A stretch of 55,655 bases of DNA from Planctomycetota bacterium (GTDB taxonomy: Bacteria > Planctomycetota > MHYJ01 > JACPRB01), in contig JACPRC010000037.1 in the NCBI GenBank assembly GCA_016190175.1, positions 1 through 55,655 on the forward strand, in the 5' to 3' direction. This document shows, piece after piece, positions 39,123 to 47,513 of this stretch. The position numbers and the translations under genes were made by a program. Every line of letters starts with the position of its first letter. Position 1 is the first letter of the stretch. The notes beneath the pieces were generated by a model. The model was not told the DNA's origin. It made no database searches and worked only from the letters and a program-made list of their open reading frames with translations.

Positions 39123-39824
39123 ATGAACCCGATGGACACGACCATGGCGCAGGGGATGGGCGGCTTTCCGACCACGGCGAGCTCGGAGGTCGCCGGCCTC
39201 TCACACGCGGTGGAGCCGGCGTGGGCGAGCCGGATGGAGAGCTTGTCCCGGCGCTACTGGCGGCCCGTATACCTGCACCTCCGGATGCGATGGGGACGGT
39301 CGAACGACGAGGCCAAGGATCTCGCGCAGGAGTTCTTCGTCCGGCTCCTGGACCGCGAGCTCCTCCGCGCCTACCGTCCGGAGCGCGGCCGCTTCCGCAC
39401 ATTCCTCCGCGCGGTTCTCGACAACTTCGTGCGGGAGCACGCGCGGACCGAGGGCCGCCTCAAGCGGGGCGGAGGCCGGACCGTCGTGGGCCTGGAAGCG
39501 GCGTCCCCTGCCGCCGAGGAGGCCGACGTCTTCACGGACGCCTGGCGCCGGGAAGTCGTGATGGAGGCGCTGGACCGGCTGGAACGGGCGGCGGAGAAGG
39601 CCGGGGTGCCGCTCGTCGCCGCGCTCCTCCGGCAGTACTACCTGGACCCGGACGGCGGGACCTACCAGTCCCTCGCGCAACGCTTCGGCATGACAATCTT
39701 CGATGCGACGAACCTGCTCCACCGCGGCCGGACGTGGCTCCGCCAGATCGTGGTCGACGTAGTGGGCGAGACGGTGACGGACCGGGAACGGCTCCAGGAG
39801 GAGATCGGTGAGCTCTTCGGCTAG
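39123..39824 (+). CDS. ECF-like sigma factor paired with kinase
   Basis: 233 residues. Region 2 is visible as RRYWRPVYLHLRMRWGRSND, EAKDLAQEFFVRLL and GRFRTFLRAVLDNFVRE; the region 4 helix-turn-helix is TYQSLAQRFGMTIFDATNLL, then RTWLRQIV. Sigma factors of this kind, next to Ser/Thr kinases with sensor tails, are frequent in Planctomycetota, and the kinase is thought to control them by phosphorylation in place of an anti-sigma factor. The kinase gene overlaps the 3' end by 17 nt. ATG 39123 is used; ATG 39132 is also possible. No anti-sigma gene is present. Confidence 0.85.
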   Translation: MNPMDTTMAQGMGGFPTTASSEVAGLSHAVEPAWASRMESLSRRYWRPVYLHLRMRWGRSNDEAKDLAQEFFVRLLDRELLRAYRPERGRFRTFLRAVLDNFVREHARTEGRLKRGGGRTVVGLEAASPAAEEADVFTDAWRREVVMEALDRLERAAEKAGVPLVAALLRQYYLDPDGGTYQSLAQRFGMTIFDATNLLHRGRTWLRQIVVDVVGETVTDRERLQEEIGELFG

Positions 39825-41595
39825 CACCCCTCCGGAGGCGCTGACGCGTCTGAGGCACGACCTCTTCCCGGACGATGAACCCGCCCCGGCGGCTCCGGGC
39901 GTCATCGGCAAGTACATCGTGCGAAGGGAGATCGGCCGGGGAGGCTCTTCCGTCGTCTTCGAGGCGTACGATCCCGAACTCGACCGTACCGTGGCGGTGA
40001 AACTCTTCCACGGCGAGGCCGCCGGCGCTTCGCTCCTCGCGAGATTCCACCGGGAGGCGGTCATCGCCGCCGGACTGCGGCATCCCGGGATCGTGGCCGT
40101 GCACGACTACGGGGTGCACGGCGGGTCTCCGTACATCGTGATGGAGTTCGTGGACGGAAAGCCGCTGAGCGCGTGGATGGGCGCGCGACCGATGGCCGAG
40201 ATCCTCAGGCTCGTCGAGGAGGCGGCGCGTGCGATCCATCAGGCTCACTGTCGCGGCGTGATCCACCGCGACGTGAAGCCGCAGAACATCCTGGTGGGCT
40301 CCGACGGCGCCGTCCGGGTCGCGGACTTCGGGCTCGCGCATCTCATGGACGGCGAGGGCGATCCGCTGACGCGCACCGGCGCGATCCTCGGGACGCCCGA
40401 GTACATGGCTCCCGAACAGGTCGAGGGCCGGATCGGCGCCCTGGACGCGCGCACGGACGTCTATGCGCTCGGCGTCATCGCCTACGAGGCGGCCACGGGC
40501 CGGCGGCCCCACCAGGGACGGTCCATCGCCGAAGTCCTTCGCAAGATCCTCGCGGAGGATCCCGCCCGGGCGGCCCGGCTCAACCCGGCGCTTCCGTCCG
40601 ACCTGGGCGCGGTGATCGAGAAGGCGATGGAGAAGGACCCGCGGCGCCGCTACCCGTCGGCCATCGCCTTCGCGAAGGACCTCAGCCGCTTCCTTTCGGG
40701 AGATCCGACCCTCGCCAGGCCCCGCGGGATTGTCGCGCGCGCCCTGCGCCGGATCCGGCGCCGTCCCTGGATCGCGGTCGCGGCCGGACTCGCACTGGCC
40801 GGCGCGGCGGTGACGGGCGTGGCTCTGCGCCGTGCCGCGGAGGCGGAGCGGTCCAACCGCGAACTGGCGCGGCGCGTCGCGGAGGCGCCGCATGAGGCCA
40901 ACGGACTCGATGCCCTGCGCGGGCGCGCCGTCGGGCGCCACCGCCACGGCCGGGTGCTCTTCGAGAGCGGCGGCGATCCCACCGAGGACTACGGCATGGC
41001 CCGGCAGGACCTGGACGCGGTTCTGGCGGCCAACCCGTGGCACTCCCGCGCGCGCTGCGAACGGGCCGAGTTGAGCCTCGGCGTCGCGAGGCTCCGCGTC
41101 CGCCAGGGGGTCGATCCGGGCGCGGACCTGGAGGCCGCCGAATCGGACTGCCGGGAGGCGCTCCGGTCCAACGACCGGGAAGTCGAGGCATGGCGGCTCC
41201 GGGGAGACGTCGCGCTCCTGCGCGCGGACCTGGATGGGGAAAATGCGATGCAGTGGTATCGCGCGGCGGAGGAGGCCTACACGAGGGCGATCGTCCCGGA
41301 CGACCGCTTCCAGCGGGCGCGGATGGATCGCGCCAAGGTCCGGGCGCTCCGGGGCCGCGCCCGCAGAGCCGTGGGAGAGGATCCGACGACCGACTTCTCC
41401 CTGGCCGAAGAGGACTGCAGCGAGTCGCTGCTCCAGAATCCGGCGAAGGCGGAGGTGTGGGCCTGGCGCGCGAACCTGCGCCGCGAGATGGCCGCCGATC
41501 GGGAGTCGCGGGGCCGCTCGGAGGAAGCCCGGCAGCTCGCGGAACTCGCCGCCGCCGACCAGAGGAAGGCGGACCGGATCAGGGGCAAGGAGTGA
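39808..41595 (+). CDS. Ser/Thr protein kinase with TPR-like tail
   Basis: 595 residues from GTG 39808, which overlaps the sigma factor gene by 17 nt and so is coupled to it. Kinase at about 35-300: IGRGGSSVVFEAY loop, VAVKLF lysine, HRDVKPQNIL, DFGLAHL, GTPEYMAPEQ. The membrane helix is near 322-340 (WIAVAAGLALAGAAVTGVAL). The outer part is a helical TPR-like array (YGMARQDLDAVLAANPWHSR, NAMQWYRAAEEAYTRAI). It probably senses an external or envelope signal and acts on the sigma factor. It converges on the propeller gene with a 17-nt overlap. Confidence 0.93.
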   Translation: MSSSASTPPEALTRLRHDLFPDDEPAPAAPGVIGKYIVRREIGRGGSSVVFEAYDPELDRTVAVKLFHGEAAGASLLARFHREAVIAAGLRHPGIVAVHDYGVHGGSPYIVMEFVDGKPLSAWMGARPMAEILRLVEEAARAIHQAHCRGVIHRDVKPQNILVGSDGAVRVADFGLAHLMDGEGDPLTRTGAILGTPEYMAPEQVEGRIGALDARTDVYALGVIAYEAATGRRPHQGRSIAEVLRKILAEDPARAARLNPALPSDLGAVIEKAMEKDPRRRYPSAIAFAKDLSRFLSGDPTLARPRGIVARALRRIRRRPWIAVAAGLALAGAAVTGVALRRAAEAERSNRELARRVAEAPHEANGLDALRGRAVGRHRHGRVLFESGGDPTEDYGMARQDLDAVLAANPWHSRARCERAELSLGVARLRVRQGVDPGADLEAAESDCREALRSNDREVEAWRLRGDVALLRADLDGENAMQWYRAAEEAYTRAIVPDDRFQRARMDRAKVRALRGRARRAVGEDPTTDFSLAEEDCSESLLQNPAKAEVWAWRANLRREMAADRESRGRSEEARQLAELAAADQRKADRIRGKE

Positions 41596-43519
41596 ACCGG
41601 AGGATCCGCTCCGAGAACTTCATTTCTCCCACCCACAATCGGGTGCCGTCGAAGCAGACCGCGGCGGGGAATCGCATCCGGTCGCGGGCGGTCGCGGGGC
41701 CGCCGCCGAGCACGGCGTCCGCGCCGCGACCCGCGATCGCCTCCTCGACCCGGTTCCACACGAGCACGCGGTGATGGGCCGAGTCCGCCGCGAACAGGCG
41801 TCCGCCGGCGACCTGGGCATCCGTAACGAGGTTGAACGTTTCGCGCGCCCGGCCTCCGACCGTCTCGGGCCGGGCCCCCGGCCCGAGGTCTCGGACGCGG
41901 TACAGCCGGATCGAGTGGCCGGTCATCGGCGCGGCGGCCAGCCATTCTCCGTCGCTCGAGAGCCGCGCGACGTCGGGCGCCTCGAGCGAGAACGCCGGCT
42001 CGGCGTCGGCCGAGGGGATCCCCTTCCAGACGTAGATGCGCCCCTGGCGCCGTTCGGACAGGTAGAAGAACGAGTCGTCCATCGCGATGCCGCGCGCCTC
42101 CCGCAGCGGGATGCTGCCGATGCGGCCGGTCAGGACGACGTCGGGCATCTCGCCGCCCAGCGGCAGCTTCTTCCACAGGTACACGGCGCGCGAGGCGGCC
42201 AGCGCCAGCCGTTCCCGCCAGAGCGCAACGTCCCACGGAGGTTCCGGGAGTCTGTAGACGAGGTCGGGATGGGCGCCCGACTCCCCCGGGCACGACCGCC
42301 ACACGTACAGCCTTCGATCGAAATCGGAGGCGACGAACAGGCTCTCGCCGTTCGATGCCGGGACCGGATTGCTGATGATGAAGTTCCCCTGGAGCGTGTC
42401 GGTGCGGATGTCGGGGCTTCCGATCGCGAAATCGGGTTCCTGCCCGGCCGCGAGGGGAAGGGAGCGGAAGGCGAGGATCGTGTTCCGGTTCCCGGCGCAG
42501 ACGTAGAGCCGGCCGCCGGCCATGACCGCTCCGACGTTTCCCCCGTCGCGGAAGTCGTACCGGAGGCTGAGGGCCGGAGGATCGCGCGCGTCCTTCGGGA
42601 ACTCGTCCCAGACGTGCAGCGCCGATCCGAGCAGGACGAGGCGCCCCTCCTGCGTGAAGCACCCCCGCAGCCAGGCGGCCCCCTCGGGATGGCCGGGGTC
42701 CGTCGCGAAGAAGTCGTACGGCTCGTCGTCGCGGGTCGGCCAGTTCTTCCAGAAGAAGCTGCCGCCGCGCGTCCCCGTCTTCGGGTTGTGGTCGCCCACG
42801 ATGAGGCACCGGCCGTCGCTGGTGATCGTCCGGGGAGTGCCGAGCCTGCCGCCGCCGGTGAGCAGGACGTCGGCGGGCTGGTCCTCCCGGGAGGGGAAGC
42901 GGTTCCAGAGGAGGACGCTCCCGTCGCGCGTGCTCGAAACCGCGAGCCTCACGCCGTCGGTCCACAGTCCCCAGGGCCACTGGAAGCGCGACTTCGACGG
43001 CTTCAGCGGGTCCCGCGGATCGCCTCCGCGCAGGATCCGGTCCGCGGGCGGCCCGTTCCGCGTCGGGAAGCGGTCCCAGATGAGGAGGCGGTGGTTGTCC
43101 GCGTCGGCGACCACGACGCGCGTGCCGTCGGTGGCGACTTGGACGGGGAAGTTCATCCGGTCGAGACTCGTGCCCGAGTGATTGCCCCGGAAGTCCTCCT
43201 GTCCGAGCACGAGATCGGGCGCGACGTTCGACGAAGGGAGCGAGTTCCAGATCAGGACGCGGTTGTTGTAGGTATCGGCGACCAGGAGCCGGGTGCCGTC
43301 GGCGGCGATGCCCATCGGGTGATTGAAGAGGAGCGGCCCGCCCGAGTCGTCGAAGCCGATTCCCGAGAGAAGAAGGTCCGCCTCCTGTCCGGTGCGGAAC
43401 GTCCCCGACGTCCGCCCCCGCGCGCGTTCGTACTTCGCGCCGGTGAATTCGACGGTGATCCGCCGCGACTCCCGGGGTTCCTGCGCGGTCGGAAGCGCCA
43501 GGAGCAGGAGGATGGCCAC
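41579..43519 (-). CDS. Secreted NHL-type beta-propeller protein
   Basis: 646 residues with a signal peptide (MAILLLLALPTAQ). Repeated NHL-like blades are clear: FNHPMGIAADGTRLLVADTY, NNRVLIWNSLP, PVQVATDGTRVVVADADNHR, LFVASDFDRRLYVW and a final AAVCFDGTRLWVGEMKF. A recurring P-x-D-(L/V)-(V/I)-L-x-G word (APDLVLGQEDF, MPDVVLTGRIG) links blades. There are probably two propellers. Such secreted propellers bind proteins or carbohydrates or act as lyase-like enzymes; no catalytic residue is evident. There is no Shine-Dalgarno sequence. The 3' end overlaps the kinase gene by 17 nt on the other strand. Confidence 0.8.
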   Translation of the reverse strand: MAILLLLALPTAQEPRESRRITVEFTGAKYERARGRTSGTFRTGQEADLLLSGIGFDDSGGPLLFNHPMGIAADGTRLLVADTYNNRVLIWNSLPSSNVAPDLVLGQEDFRGNHSGTSLDRMNFPVQVATDGTRVVVADADNHRLLIWDRFPTRNGPPADRILRGGDPRDPLKPSKSRFQWPWGLWTDGVRLAVSSTRDGSVLLWNRFPSREDQPADVLLTGGGRLGTPRTITSDGRCLIVGDHNPKTGTRGGSFFWKNWPTRDDEPYDFFATDPGHPEGAAWLRGCFTQEGRLVLLGSALHVWDEFPKDARDPPALSLRYDFRDGGNVGAVMAGGRLYVCAGNRNTILAFRSLPLAAGQEPDFAIGSPDIRTDTLQGNFIISNPVPASNGESLFVASDFDRRLYVWRSCPGESGAHPDLVYRLPEPPWDVALWRERLALAASRAVYLWKKLPLGGEMPDVVLTGRIGSIPLREARGIAMDDSFFYLSERRQGRIYVWKGIPSADAEPAFSLEAPDVARLSSDGEWLAAAPMTGHSIRLYRVRDLGPGARPETVGGRARETFNLVTDAQVAGGRLFAADSAHHRVLVWNRVEEAIAGRGADAVLGGGPATARDRMRFPAAVCFDGTRLWVGEMKFSERILRFTPCP

Positions 43520-43582
43520 ACCATCGGTATGCCGGGGGGCGGGCGGGTCATTGGGCCTTCCGCTGCCGGAACACGATCTCCG

Positions 43583-44053
43583 TCAGGACGAGGACGACCG
43601 CCGATGGCGGAAGCACATCGTCGTGCGGCGGGAGTCGGCGCCGAGGCTGGCCGCGAATCCGGAGTGAACCACCGGCGGCGTTTCAATGCTTCTCGGGCTC
43701 TTGGAACCACTGTCGCTCGTCCAATCCACCATGGGGCCCTCGCGGTCGAAGACGCAGACCGGGGGGCCCGAGGGCAGAACCCACGGATAAATCTCTCCAT
43801 CGGCCATGAGGACCTCTTCGGAGTCCTTCCTGACGAAGTACATTCCGCGCGGAGTTTCCATGGTCCCGACGTACTCATCGAACGCACCCACGCCGAGCGG
43901 TGGAGTGATCCGCGAAAGAGGCCAAGAGTCGAGGAGGTAGAATCCGAGGAGCAAGACGAAGAGAACCCCGCCCGCTACCAGCGTGCTTGGGTACGGCATC
44001 CACCAGGGCCGTTCCAAAACGGCAGGCGCGCCCGACACCCATTCCACGATCAA
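43583..44053 (-). CDS. Small membrane protein next to AAA/DUF4276 cassette
   Basis: 156 residues if TTG 44053 is the start, directly after the DUF4276 stop; GTG 44047 is an alternative. One membrane helix (TLVAGGVLFVLLLGFYLLD) follows a short N-terminus, then an outer or inner domain with FDEYVGTMETPRGMYFVRKD and GEIYPWVLPSGPPVCVFDRE. I do not know the family. The last ~28 codons (GFAASLGADSRRTTMCFRH) are the reverse complement of the 72-bp block shared with the nadB 3' end, so the natural C-terminus was probably replaced when that block arrived. Confidence 0.5.
   Translation of the reverse strand: MIVEWVSGAPAVLERPWWMPYPSTLVAGGVLFVLLLGFYLLDSWPLSRITPPLGVGAFDEYVGTMETPRGMYFVRKDSEEVLMADGEIYPWVLPSGPPVCVFDREGPMVDWTSDSGSKSPRSIETPPVVHSGFAASLGADSRRTTMCFRHRRSSSS
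43593..43664 (+). repeat. 72-bp repeat related to nadB 3' end, copy 2
   Basis: 67 of 72 bases match 31259-31330, and a TGA stop follows in the position of the nadB TAG. No other part of nadB is present here. It covers the 3' end of the minus-strand membrane protein gene. Confidence 0.8.
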
Positions 44054-44650
44054 CTACCTCTCACGCTCGACTCCGAGCAGCGTCTCGATGACCCGACAGC
44101 ACTTGTCGAACGAATCGGCTCGCCGAGCCTGCGTAATATCGAACGCGGCCGAGAGCGCGGGTTGGTCCAGCGTTTCCACGTAGGTCCCGACAGTCATGCA
44201 CCGCGACAACCACTCCTTCGCACCCCGGATCGCCTCCGGATCCGGAGGCGGGGCGAGGTCCGAGGGCAGTCCACGGTGCCCCCGGAGCGAATCGGAGGCG
44301 GCAAGAAACCAGCTCTCGTACTCCCGCTTCGCCAGGACGACGCCGATGTCGCGATCGGCACGGACCTTTCGGGCGCGGGCGAGAAGAGCGGGCCCCAGTT
44401 CTGCGGGGCAATCGTCGTCCGCGTCGAGGAGAATGAAGATGCGCCCATCTGCGCCCGACTTGCGCGCCGCCAACTCCACGGAACGTTCCAGCTCGCCTTC
44501 CTTCAGCAGACGGTTCCTGCGGATCCGCAGTACGGCGGCGATTTGGATCGCGACAGGTTGCCTTCTTTCGGTTGCGATTCGCCGAAGGAGGATCGGAACG
44601 GCTTCGGTTTCTCCATGACCTTCGACGATGCAGCCGATGCTGACGGTCAT
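44054..44650 (-). CDS. DUF4276-family TOPRIM-like protein
   Basis: 198 residues. The N-terminus VSIGCIVEGHGETEAVPILLRR has the EGxxE motif (Glu10, Glu14), and FILLDADDDCP (75-80) gives the DxD pair, the three acidic sites of TOPRIM-type nucleases and topoisomerases. Basic and helical segments follow (KREYESWFLAASDSL). DUF4276 proteins commonly sit beside an AAA ATPase as here; the ATG overlaps the ATPase stop by 4 nt (44647-44650). In related OLD, Gabija and PARIS systems a TOPRIM protein is the DNA- or RNA-cutting effector. Inference: the nuclease half of a defence pair. Confidence 0.8.
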   Translation of the reverse strand: MTVSIGCIVEGHGETEAVPILLRRIATERRQPVAIQIAAVLRIRRNRLLKEGELERSVELAARKSGADGRIFILLDADDDCPAELGPALLARARKVRADRDIGVVLAKREYESWFLAASDSLRGHRGLPSDLAPPPDPEAIRGAKEWLSRCMTVGTYVETLDQPALSAAFDITQARRADSFDKCCRVIETLLGVERER

Positions 44651-45867
44651 GCGCCCGGTTCCTCGTCGAACAGTCGGAGCTGACGCCCCTCGGGATCAGG
44701 AACGGCGGCCGGATCCGGGCTGAGCTGGTTCATTCGGAGGAGTTCGCCCGGGGTGTACAGACGATCCTGGAGCGCCGAGCGGCCCGCCTCGTCCAGGGGC
44801 GCGATCCGAGTGGTGCCCCCGACGGCGTCCACCGCCAAGATGGACTCCGTGGGAATCTTCGGGTCGTCGAGGAGGTCGGGGCTGTGACTCGTCACGAGCA
44901 CTTGAGTATGCAGGCATGCCTCCCGCAGGCCGTCCAGCAACACCCCTGCCGCGGCGGGATGAAGCGCCACCTCGGGCTCCTCGATCCCGACGAAAGGAAC
45001 CCGCTGACCGTCCCCGTTCGGTCCCTGGAAGAGCGACACGAGGACGCCGAGGGAACGCAAGGTCCCGTCCGACATGTTGGCCGCCGGGAATCTCCACGGG
45101 TCCCTCGATCCGGCCACCTCCTGACGGAACTCGAGGGTCTCCTTCGGGCCGACCGGCTTGACCTCGACTCCCCGCACTCCCGGTACGACCTTCCGGAGGT
45201 ACTCCTCGATCCGGGTCTTCGCGCGTTCGTTGTTCCGGGCCAGAACGGAAAGGACGCTCGCGATGTTCCCCCCATCGCGATGGAGGATCACGCCCGCATC
45301 CGGTTGCTGGAGTTCCCTCACTTGGTCGGGGTTGATGTTGTAGAAACCCATGCGAGAGAGCGCGTCGTACGCGGGACGGAATTCGGGGAGTCCCGATGCG
45401 CTCACGAGGTAGAGTCGGTCGGCCATCGCCGCGGGGACCGTCTCGACGCTCGACTCCACGCGGCCGGCGCGAACCCGGTAGAAGTGCGGCGCCGAGAGGC
45501 CGTGCGGACCCTGGATGCAGCACTCCTCGTTCTGCACTTCGTATCCGGCGGGGGAAACGGCCCCGATGCGGACCGCGTAGTGGCCCTGGCTGTCATCGCG
45601 AAGGACGAACTCGACGCGCATGCCGAAGTGCGTGGGATGTCCTCCGGACCTGCGCCGGACCTCCTTGATGCCTCCGCGGTTTCGGAGCGCGTGGTCGAGT
45701 GTCGTGCGGAGCGAGTCCGTGACGAAGCGAAGGGCGTCGAGAAAATTGCTCTTGCCCGAGCCGTTGGGACCGACGAGGAACTGGAGCGGTCCCAGACGAA
45801 CATCGCAAGCGGCGATGCTCTTGTAGTTCTTCAGGACGACTCGCCGAAGGAACGTCGAATCCGGCAC
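44647..45867 (-). CDS. OLD-like AAA (ABC-fold) ATPase
   Basis: 406 residues from GTG 45867 (TTG 45870 also possible). It opens FLRRVVLKNYKSIAACDV, then Walker A VGPNGSGKSN and a Q-loop region, a helical insert of about 200 residues, the ABC signature region FPAANMSDGTLRSLG, Walker B VPFVGIEEPEVALHP and switch VLVTSHSPDLLD. This is the AAA_21/SMC-like ATPase found in OLD nucleases, PARIS AriA and similar defence ATPases, but here with no TOPRIM domain of its own, which is encoded by the next gene. The C-terminal tail (LRLFDEEPGA) is short. A two-gene operon. Confidence 0.88.
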   Translation of the reverse strand: MPDSTFLRRVVLKNYKSIAACDVRLGPLQFLVGPNGSGKSNFLDALRFVTDSLRTTLDHALRNRGGIKEVRRRSGGHPTHFGMRVEFVLRDDSQGHYAVRIGAVSPAGYEVQNEECCIQGPHGLSAPHFYRVRAGRVESSVETVPAAMADRLYLVSASGLPEFRPAYDALSRMGFYNINPDQVRELQQPDAGVILHRDGGNIASVLSVLARNNERAKTRIEEYLRKVVPGVRGVEVKPVGPKETLEFRQEVAGSRDPWRFPAANMSDGTLRSLGVLVSLFQGPNGDGQRVPFVGIEEPEVALHPAAAGVLLDGLREACLHTQVLVTSHSPDLLDDPKIPTESILAVDAVGGTTRIAPLDEAGRSALQDRLYTPGELLRMNQLSPDPAAVPDPEGRQLRLFDEEPGA

Positions 45868-45948
45868 CAATGTACCCCGGCGAGCATCTTACGATGGTCG
45901 CACCGACGAGGCCAGAAGATCATCGAGAACGCGCCTCGAACCGTCGAC

Positions 45949-46587
45949 CTACGGACACGTCTTCGTCTCCGCCAGGCGCCACAGCGCATCGCTCTCCCCG
46001 CACGTCTGCACGTCGCCCGACTTGCGCAGCACGTTGCCGCCCTCGCGCGTGCCGTGATTGGCCGCCTTGTCCGCACCGACGGGATCGCCGTCGCCGTACC
46101 GGTTGACGTTGGAAGACGGTCCGCGGTAACCGCACGTGCCCCAGCTTTGAGCGGTCCCCGCGACGGGGCAATGGTAGATGTCGCCCAGCGAGCGGTCGAT
46201 GAGATTGACCTTGGGATCCGACAGGACGAGCCAGAAATCGCCGCCCGTTTTCGGCGACATCCGCTTCTCCCACCCGCCGTATTGCACCATGTAGTTGTTC
46301 TGCATCTTCCAGAGCTGCGACAGGTTGTTGGCGCACATCGTCGTCTTCGCGTTCCGCTTCGCCCGCGCGACCGCGGGAAGGAGCAGCGCCGCGAGGATCC
46401 CGATCACGATGATGCCGCCGAACACGACCCCGACGACGATCACGACGATCATCGCGGGATTGCTCTTTGCCGGCGCGACCCGCGCGGGCGGCGCCGCGAA
46501 GTCCGTGTGGCAGAACCGGCAGAGCTTCGCGACCGCCAGGATGGTCTCTCCGCATGCGGGGCATCGTTTCGTCTGTTCCATACCCAT
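45949..46587 (-). CDS. DUF1559-like pseudopilin with N-terminal zinc ribbon
   Basis: 212 residues. A zinc ribbon comes first (RCPACGETI, CRFCHTDF), then a pseudopilin-type hydrophobic helix (IIVIGILAALLLPAVARAKR) running into CANNLSQLWKMQNNYM. The LLLPAV-A-R-x-C-x-NNL order is typical of the large DUF1559/type II secretion pseudopilin-like family of Planctomycetota and relatives. The C-terminal domain has cysteines (CPVAGTAQSWGTCGYRGPS). Unlike most, it has a zinc ribbon before the helix and no prepilin leader. ATG 46587 or 46581 may start it. Function unknown. Confidence 0.8.
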   Translation of the reverse strand: MGMEQTKRCPACGETILAVAKLCRFCHTDFAAPPARVAPAKSNPAMIVVIVVGVVFGGIIVIGILAALLLPAVARAKRNAKTTMCANNLSQLWKMQNNYMVQYGGWEKRMSPKTGGDFWLVLSDPKVNLIDRSLGDIYHCPVAGTAQSWGTCGYRGPSSNVNRYGDGDPVGADKAANHGTREGGNVLRKSGDVQTCGESDALWRLAETKTCP

Positions 46588-46611
46588 CGAATAGCATGAC
46601 CGCCGCCGGGC

Positions 46612-47070
46612 TCAAAGGACTTTCGCGCGCCGCCGGAACGCCAGCTCCGTCAGCACGATCACCACCGCCGATCCCGCCATCATGTACGTCATGTGCTGCG
46701 GCCGGTACCACCCGAGCTCGATCCGGTGCATCGAGAAGGGGAACGCCCACAGGATGACGCCCTGGCCCATGTAGTCCTTCCCGAGATCCACCAGGACGTG
46801 GAGGTAGCAGCCGGAGAGCAGCGCCACGAAGGCGCGCGGCCGGAACGCCTCCTCGAAGAGCATCGCCGCGCCGAAGCAGAGCGCGACGAGCGGTAGCGGC
46901 GAGTGGCTCGGTTCCGCCGTCCACGTCGCGGAGCCCGCGGCGTAGAGGAGCCCCTTGTACAGGACGTCCGGCAGGCACGTCCCGACGAGGAGCACCGCGC
47001 GCGCCCGGTCGTCCCCCGTCGCCTTGCCGCACAGGTTCGCCACCGCGACGTGCGTCACGAAGTCGGCCAT
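46612..47070 (-). CDS. YdjM/metal-dependent hydrolase-like membrane protein, copy 2
   Basis: 152 residues, 3-4 hydrophobic segments. MADFVTHVAVANLCGKATGD, GTCLPDVLYKGLL, SHSPLPLVALC and GCYLHVLVDLGKDYMGQG give the histidines and aspartates of the YdjM-type membrane family (THxxxG, LPDxD-like, HS, HxLxD). It is a paralogue of the gene at 47500-47964 (MADLVTHY, LLPDVVGKFLD, HVFVDLLKDTMG). It overlaps the upstream OB-like gene by 16 nt. Some members of the wider group are lipid or lipopolysaccharide-related; the role here is unknown. Confidence 0.7.
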   Translation of the reverse strand: MADFVTHVAVANLCGKATGDDRARAVLLVGTCLPDVLYKGLLYAAGSATWTAEPSHSPLPLVALCFGAAMLFEEAFRPRAFVALLSGCYLHVLVDLGKDYMGQGVILWAFPFSMHRIELGWYRPQHMTYMMAGSAVVIVLTELAFRRRAKVL

Positions 47071-47513
47071 CGGAACTCCCACGCGCCCTTCCGGACGCGG
47101 AACCGCCGGAAGAAGAGCAGGATCACGGCCGCCAGCACGGCCATCGAGACGACCTCCACGATCCGGCGCCGCTGCGGGGCCACCTTCCGCACGCGGTGGA
47201 GGTCGAGCGTCGCCGGTCGCGAGTGGAACGTGCCGGTGATCTCGACGAGGTCCCCCGGCGCGATCCCCTCGGCCCGGCCCCGCACGCGGACGCGCGTCTC
47301 GTTGATCCGCACCGCGAACTCCTCCTCCGACACCGCGTCCACCTGCGCCATCGGGATCCAGAGCGTCTCGCCGTCGAAGCGCGGCGCGTGGACTTCCGCT
47401 GCGCGGACGGAGGGGTTGATCTCCATCCCGAGGAAGTAGCACGCGGTGCAGGCGCCGAAGAAGGTCCCGAACCCCAGGAGGAGCTTCAGGAAGAAAAACC
47501 TACTCCCAAACAT
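47055..47513 (-). CDS. Two-helix membrane protein with OB-like domain, copy 2
   Basis: 152 residues. There is an N-terminal helix (LKLLLGFGTFFGACTACYFLG), a beta-rich middle (VHAPRFDGETLWIPMAQV, GIAPGDLVEITGTFHSR) like a small OB-fold, and a C-terminal helix (SMAVLAAVILLFF). It is a paralogue of the gene at 47964-48419, with the same two-helix and beta-barrel layout. Each is followed with overlap by a YdjM-like gene, so a two-gene unit was duplicated. The family is unknown. Confidence 0.65.
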   Translation of the reverse strand: MFGSRFFFLKLLLGFGTFFGACTACYFLGMEINPSVRAAEVHAPRFDGETLWIPMAQVDAVSEEEFAVRINETRVRVRGRAEGIAPGDLVEITGTFHSRPATLDLHRVRKVAPQRRRIVEVVSMAVLAAVILLFFRRFRVRKGAWEFRWPTS

